This document shows, piece after piece, positions 23,249-32,182 of a DNA stretch of 64,000 nt. The position numbers and the translations under genes are program-made. The DNA comes from Georgenia sp. EYE_87 (GTDB lineage Bacteria; Actinomycetota; Actinomycetes; Actinomycetales; Actinomycetaceae), in assembly GCF_023148685.1 (NCBI RefSeq), contig NZ_JAHXNL010000017.1, forward strand, positions 1-64,000. Reading direction: 5' to 3'. Below the pieces are notes generated by a model. That model made no database searches. It was not told the DNA's origin and saw nothing but the letters and a program-made list of their open reading frames with translations. Each line of letters opens with the position of its first letter. The first letter of the stretch is position 1.

Positions 23249-24732
23249 TGCCCACCACGCTCGCCAACATGATCGCCCAGTCCGGAGAGATCCAGGAGCG
23301 CGACGCCGAGTGGCTCCACCAGCTCGTCGGGGACTGGCAGGTCGTCGCCGACCTCGCGTTCGCCGACCTCGTGCTGTGGCTGCCCACGGACGGCGACGAC
23401 TTCATCGTCGCGGCCCACTGCCGGCCCTCGACGGCCGCCACGGTCCACTACGAGGACATCGTCGGCCAGCGCCCCTCCCAGGTGCGCCGCGAGCTGATGC
23501 GCCAGACGTTGCTCGACCGGGGCATCCACGTGCGCGCAGACCCCCACGGGCAGGGGGCGGACGCGATGCGGGAGGTGGTGCTCCCGGTGGTGCACGAGGA
23601 CCGCGTCCTCGGCGTGCTGACCCGCGAGGTCGCCCTGCCCACCTCCCGCGTGCCCTCGCGCCTCGACGTGTCCTACATCGAGATCGCCGACGTGCTGTGC
23701 GGGATGATCAGCCGCGGCGAGTTCCCCCAGGAGGGGGCTCCCACGAGCTCGCGGCGCGGGGCGCCGCGCGTCGGCGACGGCCTCGTGCGGCTCGACCCGG
23801 AGGGCCGGGTCGTGTACGCCAGCCCGAACGCCCTGAGCAACTTCCACCGGCTCGGCGTCATCGGTGAGCTCAAGGGCCAGGTGCTCGCCGAGGTGGTCAC
23901 CGAGCTCATCGAGGATCACACGCCCGTCGAGGAGACGATGGCCGTCGTCGTCATGGGGCGGGCGGCGTGGCGCACCGAGATCGAGTCGCGTGGGGTCACC
24001 CTGTCGCTGCGAGCGGTCCCGCTCACCGACGGCGGCGAGCGGCGCGGGGCGCTGCTGCTGTGCCGCGACGTCTCCGAGGTGCGTCGCCGCGAGAGGGAGC
24101 TGATCACCAAGGACGCCACCATCCGGGAGATCCACCACCGGGTGAAGAACAACCTCCAGACGGTCTCTGCTCTGCTGCGTCTGCAGGCCCGGCGCAGCGC
24201 CAACCCGGAGACGAAGGCCGCGCTGGACGAGGCGGAGCGACGGGTCTCCACCATCGCGCTCGTGCACGAGACGTTGTCGCAGAACATCGACGAGGTGGTC
24301 GACTTCGACGAGGTCTTCGGCCGGGTGCTCCGGCTCGCAGGGGACGTCGCCTCGCCGGACTCCTCCGTGCGCACCGTCGTCGAGGGCACGTTCGGTGCGG
24401 TCGGGGCGGAGGCCGCGACGTCGCTGGCCGTCGTGCTCACCGAGCTGGTCTCCAACGCGGTGGAGCACGGGCTCGCCGGACGGTCGGGGACCGTCTCGGT
24501 CACCGCGAGGCGCACGGGCCCCGAACTCGAGGTGCTGGTGTGCGACGACGGCGCGGGCATCGACGAGGGGCGCGTGCTCAGCGGGCTGGGCACGCAGATC
24601 GTCAAGACGCTCGTGACCGGGGAGCTGCGGGGGGCGATCGCGTGGCACCGCCGGCCGGAGGGCGGCACCGAGGTGGAGCTGCACGCCCGGATCGGGGCCT
24701 ACGGGCCCGACCCGGCGGTGGTGCGACGGTAG
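23248..24732 (+). CDS. pdtaS: PdtaS-type sensor histidine kinase (HisKA_2)
   Basis: The 494-aa soluble kinase has a GAF-like N-terminal domain (~10-165), a PAS domain (~176-280) and the HisKA_2/HATPase core. The H-box EIHHRVKNNLQTVSALLRLQ has His at 296-297, and the N-box is ELVSNAVEHGLAG, with DDGAGID and GLGTQIV completing the ATP site. There is no membrane segment. Architecture and the neighbouring whiB1 match mycobacterial PdtaS (Rv3220c next to WhiB1), whose partner PdtaR is an ANTAR antiterminator usually encoded elsewhere. The family senses cytoplasmic signals such as nitric oxide and copper. The GTG 23248 start follows a -10 box; the stop codon lies in a 22-bp direct repeat. Confidence 0.88.
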   Translation: MPTTLANMIAQSGEIQERDAEWLHQLVGDWQVVADLAFADLVLWLPTDGDDFIVAAHCRPSTAATVHYEDIVGQRPSQVRRELMRQTLLDRGIHVRADPHGQGADAMREVVLPVVHEDRVLGVLTREVALPTSRVPSRLDVSYIEIADVLCGMISRGEFPQEGAPTSSRRGAPRVGDGLVRLDPEGRVVYASPNALSNFHRLGVIGELKGQVLAEVVTELIEDHTPVEETMAVVVMGRAAWRTEIESRGVTLSLRAVPLTDGGERRGALLLCRDVSEVRRRERELITKDATIREIHHRVKNNLQTVSALLRLQARRSANPETKAALDEAERRVSTIALVHETLSQNIDEVVDFDEVFGRVLRLAGDVASPDSSVRTVVEGTFGAVGAEAATSLAVVLTELVSNAVEHGLAGRSGTVSVTARRTGPELEVLVCDDGAGIDEGRVLSGLGTQIVKTLVTGELRGAIAWHRRPEGGTEVELHARIGAYGPDPAVVRR

Positions 24733-24772
24733 GTGGGAGTCCCACGGCACGCGGTGGTGCGACGGTAGGTGG
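24715..24772. repeat. 22-bp direct repeat across the pdtaS stop codon
   Basis: The 22 bases at 24715-24736, which include the pdtaS stop TAG, are repeated exactly at 24751-24772. The copies are 36 bases apart. Confidence 0.85.
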
Positions 24773-24866
24773 TGGCCCGACGGCGGTCGAGGCTTACCGC
24801 CGGCGGTCGTCGGACGGCGCGGCCCTCGCCGGCGCGGGCCGCGGAGGTGAGGACGGCGCAGACACG

Positions 24867-24896
24867 ACGACGCCGCCGGTCTCCCGGCGGCGTCGT
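24867..24896. terminator. bidirectional terminator pdtaS/whiB1
   Basis: A perfect 13-bp stem (24867-24879 with 24884-24896, loop TCTC) sits between the convergent pdtaS and whiB1 genes, 25 bases beyond the whiB1 stop. Confidence 0.8.
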
Positions 24897-24920
24897 GCTG
24901 GGTGCGTCTCGGTTCGGCGG

Positions 24921-25169
24921 TCAGCCGGCGCGACGTGCGCGCGCGGTGCGACGCTTGAGCGAGCGGCGCTCGTCCTCGCTCAGGCCGCCCCAGACCCCGG
25001 AGTCCTGCCCGGTCTCCAGCGCCCACTTCAGGCACGTGTCGACGACGGGGCACTTCTGGCACACGGCCTTGGCCTCTTCAATCTGCACGAGGGCGGGGCC
25101 CGTGTTCCCGATCGGGAAGAACAGCTCCGGATCCTCGGTGAGGCAGGCGGCGCGGTGACGCCAATCCAT
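24921..25169 (-). CDS. whiB1: WhiB1-type Fe-S transcription factor
   Basis: This 82-aa protein begins MDWRHRAACLTEDPELFFP and keeps the WhiB1 pattern throughout: cysteines C9, C37, C40 and C46 bind the [4Fe-4S] cluster, TGQDSGVWGG (53-62) is the turn, and SLKRRTARARRAG is the basic DNA-binding tail. WhiB1 is essential in mycobacteria, reacts with nitric oxide and binds the SigA region 4. The ATG at 25169 has AAGGAG upstream. It lies convergent to pdtaS as in mycobacteria. A Crp-like half-palindrome sits about 150 bases upstream. Confidence 0.95.
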   Translation of the reverse strand: MDWRHRAACLTEDPELFFPIGNTGPALVQIEEAKAVCQKCPVVDTCLKWALETGQDSGVWGGLSEDERRSLKRRTARARRAG

Positions 25170-25313
25170 TCGGTCTCCTTAGCGCATGCGTCGGACCACA
25201 AGATCTGGAGGGGAGCAGCGGCCCGACGCGACGGGGTCAACTGCTTCACCAAGCCTGACACGCGGTGCAACCCACGACAAGAGGTTTCCGGAAAATGACT
25301 GCCCGGTAACGGC

Positions 25314-25329
25314 CGTAACGTTCCTCACA
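25314..25329 (-). promoter_or_regulatory. possible Crp site upstream of whiB1
   Basis: On the minus strand TGTGA-GGAACG-TTACG has one full Crp half-site and a partial second (consensus TGTGA-N6-TCACA). Mycobacterial whiB1 is Crp-controlled, which makes the match more interesting than its score. Confidence 0.35.
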
Positions 25330-25390
25330 ACGCGGGGGGCTTTCCCGGGACCGCCTGCGCCGCCCTCGCCACCCGTGGCCGAGGGGTAAG

Positions 25391-25403
25391 TACGCTCGGA
25401 ACG
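25391..25403 (+). promoter_or_regulatory. leaderless -10 box of the 25403 gene
   Basis: TACGCT (25391-25396) ends six bases before GTG 25403, the same box and spacing as pdtaS. Confidence 0.55.
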
Positions 25404-25840
25404 TGACCCGCGAAGCCGACCCACGACGCCCGCCCGCACCGGAACGGGGCGCAGTGCCTGCACCGCTCCGCGCCGCCGGGCTCCTGGTGCTGGCCGAGGC
25501 GGTCGCCCTTGTGGGCATGGCCGGCACGTTCGTCGTGGACGCGTTTCGTGGAGCAGCGCCGCACCTGCCCTCCGCGATTGCGCTCGCGGTCTTCTTTGTC
25601 GGGTTCGCCCTCATGCTGGCAGGCGCGGTGCGCGCGCTGTGGCGCGGACAGCGCTGGGGCAGGGGGCCCACCATCACGTGGCAGGTGCTGCAGGCCGCCA
25701 GCGTGCTGACCTTCGCCGGCCTGCCGACGGCGCTCGTCGTCCTGGCCGTGGGGGTCGCGGTCGCAGCGGTGGTCGGGATCCTCTGGCCCGCCTCCCGCGA
25801 CTACGCCTCGGGCACGCGCGCACCGAGTGCTGTGATGTGA
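25403..25840 (+). CDS. small four-helix membrane protein, unknown function
   Basis: This 145-aa protein has a charged Pro-rich N-terminus (~20 residues) and then four hydrophobic segments: about 22-46 (LRAAGLLVLAEAVALVGMAG), 56-77, 91-104 and 105-129. The loop between the second and third holds RALWRGQRWGRGPTITWQ, a pattern common in small actinobacterial membrane proteins beside PdtaS/WhiB1. No catalytic motif is seen. The GTG 25403 follows a TACGCT box by six bases. Its last 40 bases overlap the 3' end of the convergent FHA-FtsK gene. Confidence 0.75.
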   Translation: MTREADPRRPPAPERGAVPAPLRAAGLLVLAEAVALVGMAGTFVVDAFRGAAPHLPSAIALAVFFVGFALMLAGAVRALWRGQRWGRGPTITWQVLQAASVLTFAGLPTALVVLAVGVAVAAVVGILWPASRDYASGTRAPSAVM

Positions 25841-28800
25841 TGGGCTGACGCAATGTCCGGCGTCGCCACCTGCACGGCGGTCGCCGTACCCCGTGCGACG
25901 AGCACGCCGCGGCCCGGGTGCCTCGGCCTTGCCCGGTCGGCAGCCGTAGCCAGGTCGACGTCGGTGAGCTGCGCCGTCGTCGGGTGCGAGGCGCGCAGGA
26001 GCAGGAGGTCGGCTGTCACGCGCCAGGTGGCGAGGGCGCCGCGGTACGCGCCCGCGACCGGCTCCGGGCGCGCCGAGGCGAGGACCGTCAGGTCCCGCCG
26101 CGACGCCAGCAGGTGATCGAGGTCGTCCAGCGCGGCAGGCGACCACCGGTCGACGTCGTCGATCACCAGCACCGCGCGCCCGGCCGGCACGTCGGCCGCT
26201 GCGGACGGGGCCGACGCCCGCACCGCGAGCTGGGCCCGGAGCGTGGCCAGCGCACTGGTGCGACCGCTGCCCGGCGGGCCGACGACGAGGAGCACGTCGC
26301 CAGGCCCGCACCCGACCCGCAGCGGCCCGGCGTCGTCGCCACCCCGGCCGAGCACGACACACTCGCCCGCCCCGGGCCCCGCGACCTGCAGGGCGGCACG
26401 CGCCCCGGCCGGTGCCGCGCAGCGGGGCGCGTTCGCCGCGGCCACCCGCAGGAGCTCGCCGAGCTGGACGGCGTCCGGCAGCGCCGCGACCCGCAGCACG
26501 CCCGACGCGGGCGGACCGAGGTCGACCGGTCCGGTGAGCGCCACCTGCACGGCTGTGGCCCGGCCCGGGTCCAGCAGGACGCCGCGGCCCGCGACCGAGT
26601 CCGCCAGGTGCAGGCCGCGCGGCACGCCGGCGAGGAGCGCCTCGGTCTCGTCCCGGGGCGAGAGCACGAGACGGGTGCGGACCAGCTCCGCCCAGCGGGC
26701 CGCGAGCAGCGACGGCGGACCGGACAGCACGGTGTCCACGCCGGATCGGCGTCCCGACCGCAGCGCGCGGGCGAGGAGCTGCAGGCCCTGGCCCGGCCCG
26801 ACGGCGAGGTCGAGCTCCTCGGCGACGGTCTCCGCGTCGTCGATGACCAGGAGGTGGGCGCCGCTGGCCCCAGGGGCTGCGCTCGTCGACAGGGGACTGA
26901 CCCGGCGATCTGAGCCGTCCGGTGCGGGAGGTGCTCCCTCCGCCCTCTCCAGCAGCTGGAGCAGCCGCGCGACCCGGCGAGGATCGTCGCTGCCGACGAG
27001 CGTGCCCGCGGTAGGCCCTCGCAGGTCCGCGAAGCGGAGCGGCTCCGTGGCGACCACGTGCACCACCACGCCCGCTTGCAGCGCGGCCGCCACGACGGTG
27101 CGCAGCGTCTCCGTCCGCCCGGTACCGGGGCCTCCGGCCACGAGGAGCGCGGACGGTTCCCACGCCCAGACTCCCAGGCGTTGCTCCTCCGGCAGGTCGG
27201 TGCGGCCGAGCGCGAGCCCGGTGCCGGTCGCCGGCAGGTCCGCCAGCGCGACGCGACCGGGGAGCGGGGGAGCCCAGGGACGCCCCGGGACCGCCCCGCG
27301 GGGCGCTGGTCCCTCCGCGATCGGCTCCTTGCGTGCAGACCACGCGTCTGCGACTGCACGGACCACCCGGTCCGGCCACCCGTCCTCGCCGCACCACGGG
27401 GCCTGGACGGTCCGGAGCCCGTCCGTGCGCACGAGCGCCCGCCCCGGCACGGCCGGCAGGTGCGCGGCGCCGGCGGTACCCACGACGTCCTGCGACTCCG
27501 CCGCCTCGAGCACCCTCAGACAGATGCGCACGGTGAGGTTGGCGCGCACGTCGGCGCTCACGGAGCCGCCGGGCCGCTGGGTGGCAAGGACGAGGTGGAT
27601 ACCCAGCGACCGGCCCTGCGCCGCCAGCCGCACGAGCGCGTCGAGGACGTCCGGATGGGCGTCCGCCAGCACCCGGAACTCGTCGACCACCACCACGAGC
27701 CGCGGCAGCGCCACGGCGGGGCGGTCGGCGAGGTAGCTGGCGAGGTCCTTGGCGCCGGCGTCCGCGAGCAGCCGCTCGCGGCGGCGCACCTCGGCGTGCA
27801 GGCTGGTCAGTGCCCGCCGCGTTGCCGCAGGCTCCAGATCCGTGAGCACCCCCGCGGTGTGCGGCAGGCCTGCGAGGCCGGCGAAGGTCGCCCCACCCTT
27901 GTAGTCCACGAGCACCAGCTGCAGCGCGGTGGGGGCGTGGCGCACCGCCAGGCCCAGGAGCCAGGCGAGCAGCAACTCCGACTTCCCCGAGCCCGTGGTT
28001 CCGGCCAGCAGCGCGTGCGGCCCGTGAGCGACCAGATCGAGCTCGACCGCCCCATCCCTGGCAAGCCCGACCGGCGCGGCCAGACCCGGGTGTTCCCGGG
28101 CCCACTCGGCCGCGACGAAACCGGGGCTCTCCGCCGGACCCAGCAGGTCGGCGAGGTGCACCTCGGAGGGCAGCGTGGCGTGAGCCTCCGGCTTCGGGGC
28201 AACCAGTGCGGCGACGGCGGCGGCCCAGGCCTCGGGGACGCAGCCGCGCGGGACGCTGACCACTCGGGTGCACCAGGACGGGACGTCCTCCAGCGACGTC
28301 GCCAGCACGAGGTGCGCCGTCCCTGCGGCAGGTGCGGAGCCGGCGGCGGGCTCGTCGGCGGCGACGACCGGTGCTGCACCTCCCTCGGCACCGGCCACGG
28401 CCGGGAGGGGCGACGGCGCGAGGTGGACCGTGAGCCGCCGGGGTGCGTCCGCCGGGCCGAGCCGGCGCAGTCGCCCGGCCCAGCGCCAGGGCTGCGGCAG
28501 GTCCACCCGCAGGTCGCCGTGCCAGGTCGCGAGCTGGCACACGAGCCAGCGCGCCGCCGCCGCGGTGTCGTGCGGCGCGCCGACCAGGGCGACGCGGTCG
28601 CCGTCGCCCAGGACGAGATCTTCTCCGCCAGGGGTCGCGGCCACGCGGGCTCTGAGCGGCGTGCCCGCCGCCATCCGCGCGGCGCGGGCGGCGGCGAGGA
28701 GCAGCAGGCCGGCGGGGTCCGGCAGCTGCGGAGCGGCGGGCGGCCTGCTCCCTGCCACCGTTGCGGCCACGAGCACGAGGGGGACGGCGAGGATCGCCCA

Positions 28801-29472
28801 CCGCCAGGGCCCCGCGGCGCTCGAGAGCAGCAGCGGCACCATGGTCAGGCAGGCGACCAGCGGCAGCGCCAGGCGGAGCCAGTCCCGCCGTTCGTGGGGC
28901 CGGGTGGGCTCAGGCGCGGCGGGCGGGGAGAGCTCCGTGGGACGACGGCGGACCTCCAGGACGGTCGTCCCCAGCGAGAGCCGCGCTCCGGGCGGGAGGT
29001 CGTGCCAGCGCGCCGGCAGGCGACGACGGAACCGTGGTGCTCCGTCGGCGACGCCGGGCCTCACGACGCCGGGCCTCACGACGCCGGGTCTCAGGACGCC
29101 GGGTCTCACGGCGCCGCGCCGCAGGTTGCCGGGCCGCAGGACGGGAAGCCACTGCAGGGAGGGAAGCAGCCGTGGCATGCGAAGAATCGGCGACGGACGG
29201 CGCGTCCGCCGCCCCGGCCGGCGGACGGCCGGTCGCCACCGGGTGCCGTTGGCCGAACCGTGGTCGCGGGCCTGGACCCGCCCCCGGCGCTCGCGGACCT
29301 GGAGGTGGCGCCGCGAGACGAGCGGGTCGGTCAGCGGTAGGTCGGGGGCGCCGCGCCCGACCTCCGCCGGCTCCGGGCCCAGGCCCAGGCACCACCCGGT
29401 GTCCGGGCCTTCTACGACGGCCAGGTGCCAGGCGGAGCGCAACGCCTCCCGCGGGTCAGGGTGGTGGCTCAC
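25801..29472 (-). CDS. FHA domain plus FtsK/SpoIIIE (EccC-like) ATPase
   Basis: This ~1223-aa protein starts with an FHA domain (G-R40, S53-RRH, N75-GT) that is split by a low-complexity insert (~83-160) containing tandem VRPGV units. Two membrane segments follow (~199-218 and ~223-241), then three FtsK/SpoIIIE-type ATPase modules. Module 1 has an intact P-loop GTTGSGKSE (~493) and Walker B VVVVDEF. Modules 2 (GGPGTGRTE, ~780) and 3 (GPPGSGRTS, ~1067) have Arg in place of the Walker A Lys. The layout resembles EccC of type VII secretion with an added FHA sensor. No WXG100, EccB, EccD, EccE or mycosin gene is in the window, so it is an orphan here. Start: GTG 29472, before VSHHPDPREAL; upstream frame is unconserved. 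Forked substrate and partners are unknown. Confidence 0.8.
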   Translation of the reverse strand: MSHHPDPREALRSAWHLAVVEGPDTGWCLGLGPEPAEVGRGAPDLPLTDPLVSRRHLQVRERRGRVQARDHGSANGTRWRPAVRRPGRRTRRPSPILRMPRLLPSLQWLPVLRPGNLRRGAVRPGVLRPGVVRPGVVRPGVADGAPRFRRRLPARWHDLPPGARLSLGTTVLEVRRRPTELSPPAAPEPTRPHERRDWLRLALPLVACLTMVPLLLSSAAGPWRWAILAVPLVLVAATVAGSRPPAAPQLPDPAGLLLLAAARAARMAAGTPLRARVAATPGGEDLVLGDGDRVALVGAPHDTAAAARWLVCQLATWHGDLRVDLPQPWRWAGRLRRLGPADAPRRLTVHLAPSPLPAVAGAEGGAAPVVAADEPAAGSAPAAGTAHLVLATSLEDVPSWCTRVVSVPRGCVPEAWAAAVAALVAPKPEAHATLPSEVHLADLLGPAESPGFVAAEWAREHPGLAAPVGLARDGAVELDLVAHGPHALLAGTTGSGKSELLLAWLLGLAVRHAPTALQLVLVDYKGGATFAGLAGLPHTAGVLTDLEPAATRRALTSLHAEVRRRERLLADAGAKDLASYLADRPAVALPRLVVVVDEFRVLADAHPDVLDALVRLAAQGRSLGIHLVLATQRPGGSVSADVRANLTVRICLRVLEAAESQDVVGTAGAAHLPAVPGRALVRTDGLRTVQAPWCGEDGWPDRVVRAVADAWSARKEPIAEGPAPRGAVPGRPWAPPLPGRVALADLPATGTGLALGRTDLPEEQRLGVWAWEPSALLVAGGPGTGRTETLRTVVAAALQAGVVVHVVATEPLRFADLRGPTAGTLVGSDDPRRVARLLQLLERAEGAPPAPDGSDRRVSPLSTSAAPGASGAHLLVIDDAETVAEELDLAVGPGQGLQLLARALRSGRRSGVDTVLSGPPSLLAARWAELVRTRLVLSPRDETEALLAGVPRGLHLADSVAGRGVLLDPGRATAVQVALTGPVDLGPPASGVLRVAALPDAVQLGELLRVAAANAPRCAAPAGARAALQVAGPGAGECVVLGRGGDDAGPLRVGCGPGDVLLVVGPPGSGRTSALATLRAQLAVRASAPSAAADVPAGRAVLVIDDVDRWSPAALDDLDHLLASRRDLTVLASARPEPVAGAYRGALATWRVTADLLLLRASHPTTAQLTDVDLATAADRARPRHPGRGVLVARGTATAVQVATPDIASAHHITALGARVPEA
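29051..29140. repeat. 15-bp in-frame repeat inside the FHA insert
   Basis: Four close copies of ACGCCGGG(C/T)CTCA(C/G)G (29051-29110) and two degenerate ones (to 29140). On the minus strand each encodes a V-R-P-G-V unit of the large ATPase. Confidence 0.85.
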
Positions 29473-29587
29473 CCGAGCAAGCGTGGCCGCTGGCCGGGCC
29501 GCGCGGCCGGCGCCCTGTGGACCGGAGGAGGGGGCTCCGCCCTGTGGACGCAGGCCGCGCCGCGCCTCGGCCGGGCCCGCGCACCGC

Positions 29588-32182
29588 TCAGGCGGCGAGC
29601 GCGGCCACCGGCGGCGTGCGCGCGGCGGAGCGCGCCGGGAGCACCGAGGCCACCATCCCGGCCAGCAGGGCGACGGCGGCGACCGCCCCGAGGTGCCCCC
29701 ACGGCACCGCCGGGACCAGGTCCCCGGTGCCACCGAGCAGGACCGCCGAGCCCGCCCAGCCGTACAGCAGCCCCAGCACCGTCCCCAGCAGCGTGCCGAC
29801 GACGGCGATGAGCGTCCCCTCGACCATCAGCGTGCCGCGCAGCTGCCTGCGGGTCATGCCCATCGCCCGCAGCAGCGCGTGCTCGTGGCGGCGCTCGATG
29901 ACCGACAGCGAGAGGGTGTTGGCCACGCCCACCAGCGCGATGACCACCGCCACGCCCAGCAGGCCCACGACGATGGCCAGCAGGGTGTCGACGATCTGGG
30001 TGAACCCCTCCCGCTCGGCCGCCAGGCCGGTCACGAACGGCACGGCGTCGGTGCTGACGGCGGCCAGCGCGTCCTGGACGTCGACGACCACGTCGGCCGC
30101 CGCCGCGCCGTCGCCCACCCGGGCCCAGATGCCCACCACGGGGCTGCCGGGCGCGAGCTCCTCGAGCGTGGCGGCCGAGAGCACCGTCATCGTGCCGACG
30201 GGTACCACCTCCACCGTGAGGATCACCTCGGCGACCGGGGCAGCTTCGTCCACCGGGGCGAGCTCGCCCGCTCCGGCGACCGCGGCCGACACGGTGACCA
30301 CCTCGCCGTCCTCCACGCTGGCCGCGGCGGCCGCCTTGTCGCCCATCAGGATCACGTCGTCGGCGAGGGCGGCGAAGATCTCGCGGTCGCGCAGGAGCGT
30401 CCGGGCCCGGTCGGGGTCGAGCCCGATCGCGTCCATCTCGGCTGGCGAGCCGGCGTCGACCACGACGGTGGCCGCCGGCACGGCGAGCGCCTCCGCGATC
30501 CCCCGGGCGCCGGAGACGGCGTCGAGGTGGGCCGGGGTGAGGGCCGCGCCGTCGACGATGACGTCCACCGGGAAGGTGCTCGCCAGCGTGCGGTCCAGGG
30601 ACGAGCGCGCGGTGGCCGCCCCGGTGGCCATCATGGTCACCAGCGCCACCCCGATGACCAGGGCGGAGGCCGTCGCCGCCGTGCGCCGCGGGTTCCGGAC
30701 CGCGTTGACCGTCGCCAGGCGCACCGTCGGGCGCCACCCACGCCCGGCGAGCGCGGCAAGGAGCGCGCCGACGGCCCGGAGGGCCCGAGGGACGAGGAAC
30801 ACCGCGCCGACCATCACGCCGGCGAAGGAGACGATGCCGCCGAGGATCCCGATCAGCAGTGCAGGCGCCAGCTCGAGGGGCTCCTCGAGGAGCAGCATCC
30901 CGGCGGTCGCCCCGCCGAGCAGGAGAGCCCCCACGGCGACGAGGGAGACGGCGAACCACCGGCGCAGCCGCCCCCCGCCCCCGCGGGAGCCGGGGTCCGG
31001 CGCCGGGCGCAGGGCGCTGAGGGGTGCCACCCGGGTGGCGGCACGGGCCGGCGCGAGCGCCGCGACCACGGTGACGGCGGTGCCGGTCAGCACGGGCACG
31101 GCGAGGACGACCGCCGTGACCGGGACCGTCGGGGCGACCTCGATCCAGAGATCGACCCCCTGAAGGAACCACAGGGCCGCCTGACCCAGCCCGAGGCCCA
31201 GCAGCACGCCGACCACGGACGCGAGCATGCCGAGGACGAGGGCCTCCAGCATCACGGAGCGGTGCACCTGGGTCTTGGTGGCGCCCACGCAGCGCAGCAG
31301 CGCCAGGATCCGCGCCCGCTGGGCGACCAGCACCTGGAAGGTGTTGGAGATGACGAGGGCGGCGACGAACATCGCCACGGCGGCGAAGGCGAGCACGAAG
31401 TACGTCAGCGTCTCGGCCTCGCCGGTCAGCTCCGCCGTCCTCGCCTCCGCCTGCTCCAGCGCGGTGCGCACGAGCGTCCCGGGCAGCTCGGCGCGGACCG
31501 CCTCCGCCACGGCGTCGGCGCCGGCTGCGGCGTCCCCGGCCACGAGGACGTGGTCGTAGGCCAGCCGTCCGTCCGGCGACCCTTCCGCCGCCCAGGCCTC
31601 CACGTTGGCGCGGGAGACGAGGACGACGCCGAGCGGTGCGGAGATCAGCGACGGGTCGCTGAGGATCCCGCTCAGCCGCAGCTGGACCGCACGCACTGTC
31701 GAGGTCTCGCCGTCGAGGACCTCGTGCTCCACGCGGAGCCGGTCCCCGATGCCGACGCCCAGGCGCTCCGCCGTCGACTCGGTGACCGCGGCCTCGTCGT
31801 CGCCCGCCGGTGCCTCACCCTCGACGACGTCGAACGGGTCGAGGCGCGGGGACGACGCCGTCGGGGTGAGGAGCGCGGCGTCCCGCTCGCCGCCCGCGAG
31901 GACCTGCCCGGGCACCTGGACGACGCCGTCCGCCGCCGCCACCTCGTCCAGCTCTGTCAGGGCCCGGACCGAGGCGGCGTCGAGGGGCCGCTCGTCGGTC
32001 GGGTGGACCACCACGGAGGCGTCACCCAGCGACGCCGTCACCGCACGGTAGGCGGTGTCGCGCACCAGGCCGCCGCCCAGCAGCGTGGCCGTGACGAACG
32101 CCGTCGCGACGACGATCGCCACGGCGGCCGCGCCGAGCCGCGTCACGCCCGCGCGCATCTGGGACAGGGTCAGACGGATCAT
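29588..32182 (-). CDS. FtsX/MacB-type ABC transporter permease, duplicated
   Basis: This 864-aa permease begins MIRLTLSQMRAG, the usual first cytoplasmic helix of MacB-like permeases. It has an extracytoplasmic MacB-PCD-like domain (~45-260), an FtsX core of three helices (~265-410), a second half with another membrane helix set (~450-560), a second periplasmic-type domain and a final FtsX core (~740-864) with NTLSLSVIERRHEHALLRAMGMTRRQ. The doubled arrangement is typical of actinobacterial exporters linked to lipoprotein, peptide or antibiotic efflux. The ATG overlaps the ATPase stop (ATGA). The two-component system just upstream probably controls it. Confidence 0.88.
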   Translation of the reverse strand: MIRLTLSQMRAGVTRLGAAAVAIVVATAFVTATLLGGGLVRDTAYRAVTASLGDASVVVHPTDERPLDAASVRALTELDEVAAADGVVQVPGQVLAGGERDAALLTPTASSPRLDPFDVVEGEAPAGDDEAAVTESTAERLGVGIGDRLRVEHEVLDGETSTVRAVQLRLSGILSDPSLISAPLGVVLVSRANVEAWAAEGSPDGRLAYDHVLVAGDAAAGADAVAEAVRAELPGTLVRTALEQAEARTAELTGEAETLTYFVLAFAAVAMFVAALVISNTFQVLVAQRARILALLRCVGATKTQVHRSVMLEALVLGMLASVVGVLLGLGLGQAALWFLQGVDLWIEVAPTVPVTAVVLAVPVLTGTAVTVVAALAPARAATRVAPLSALRPAPDPGSRGGGGRLRRWFAVSLVAVGALLLGGATAGMLLLEEPLELAPALLIGILGGIVSFAGVMVGAVFLVPRALRAVGALLAALAGRGWRPTVRLATVNAVRNPRRTAATASALVIGVALVTMMATGAATARSSLDRTLASTFPVDVIVDGAALTPAHLDAVSGARGIAEALAVPAATVVVDAGSPAEMDAIGLDPDRARTLLRDREIFAALADDVILMGDKAAAAASVEDGEVVTVSAAVAGAGELAPVDEAAPVAEVILTVEVVPVGTMTVLSAATLEELAPGSPVVGIWARVGDGAAAADVVVDVQDALAAVSTDAVPFVTGLAAEREGFTQIVDTLLAIVVGLLGVAVVIALVGVANTLSLSVIERRHEHALLRAMGMTRRQLRGTLMVEGTLIAVVGTLLGTVLGLLYGWAGSAVLLGGTGDLVPAVPWGHLGAVAAVALLAGMVASVLPARSAARTPPVAALAA

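Noticed and set aside
22198-25062. 954-codon minus-strand frame over DUF2505 and pdtaS
   Set aside because: Artefact; it contains a shadow of both real genes and no conserved motif.
29472-29733. 87-residue N-terminal extension of the FHA-FtsK protein
   Set aside because: It would overlap the end of the FtsX gene and has no family similarity.
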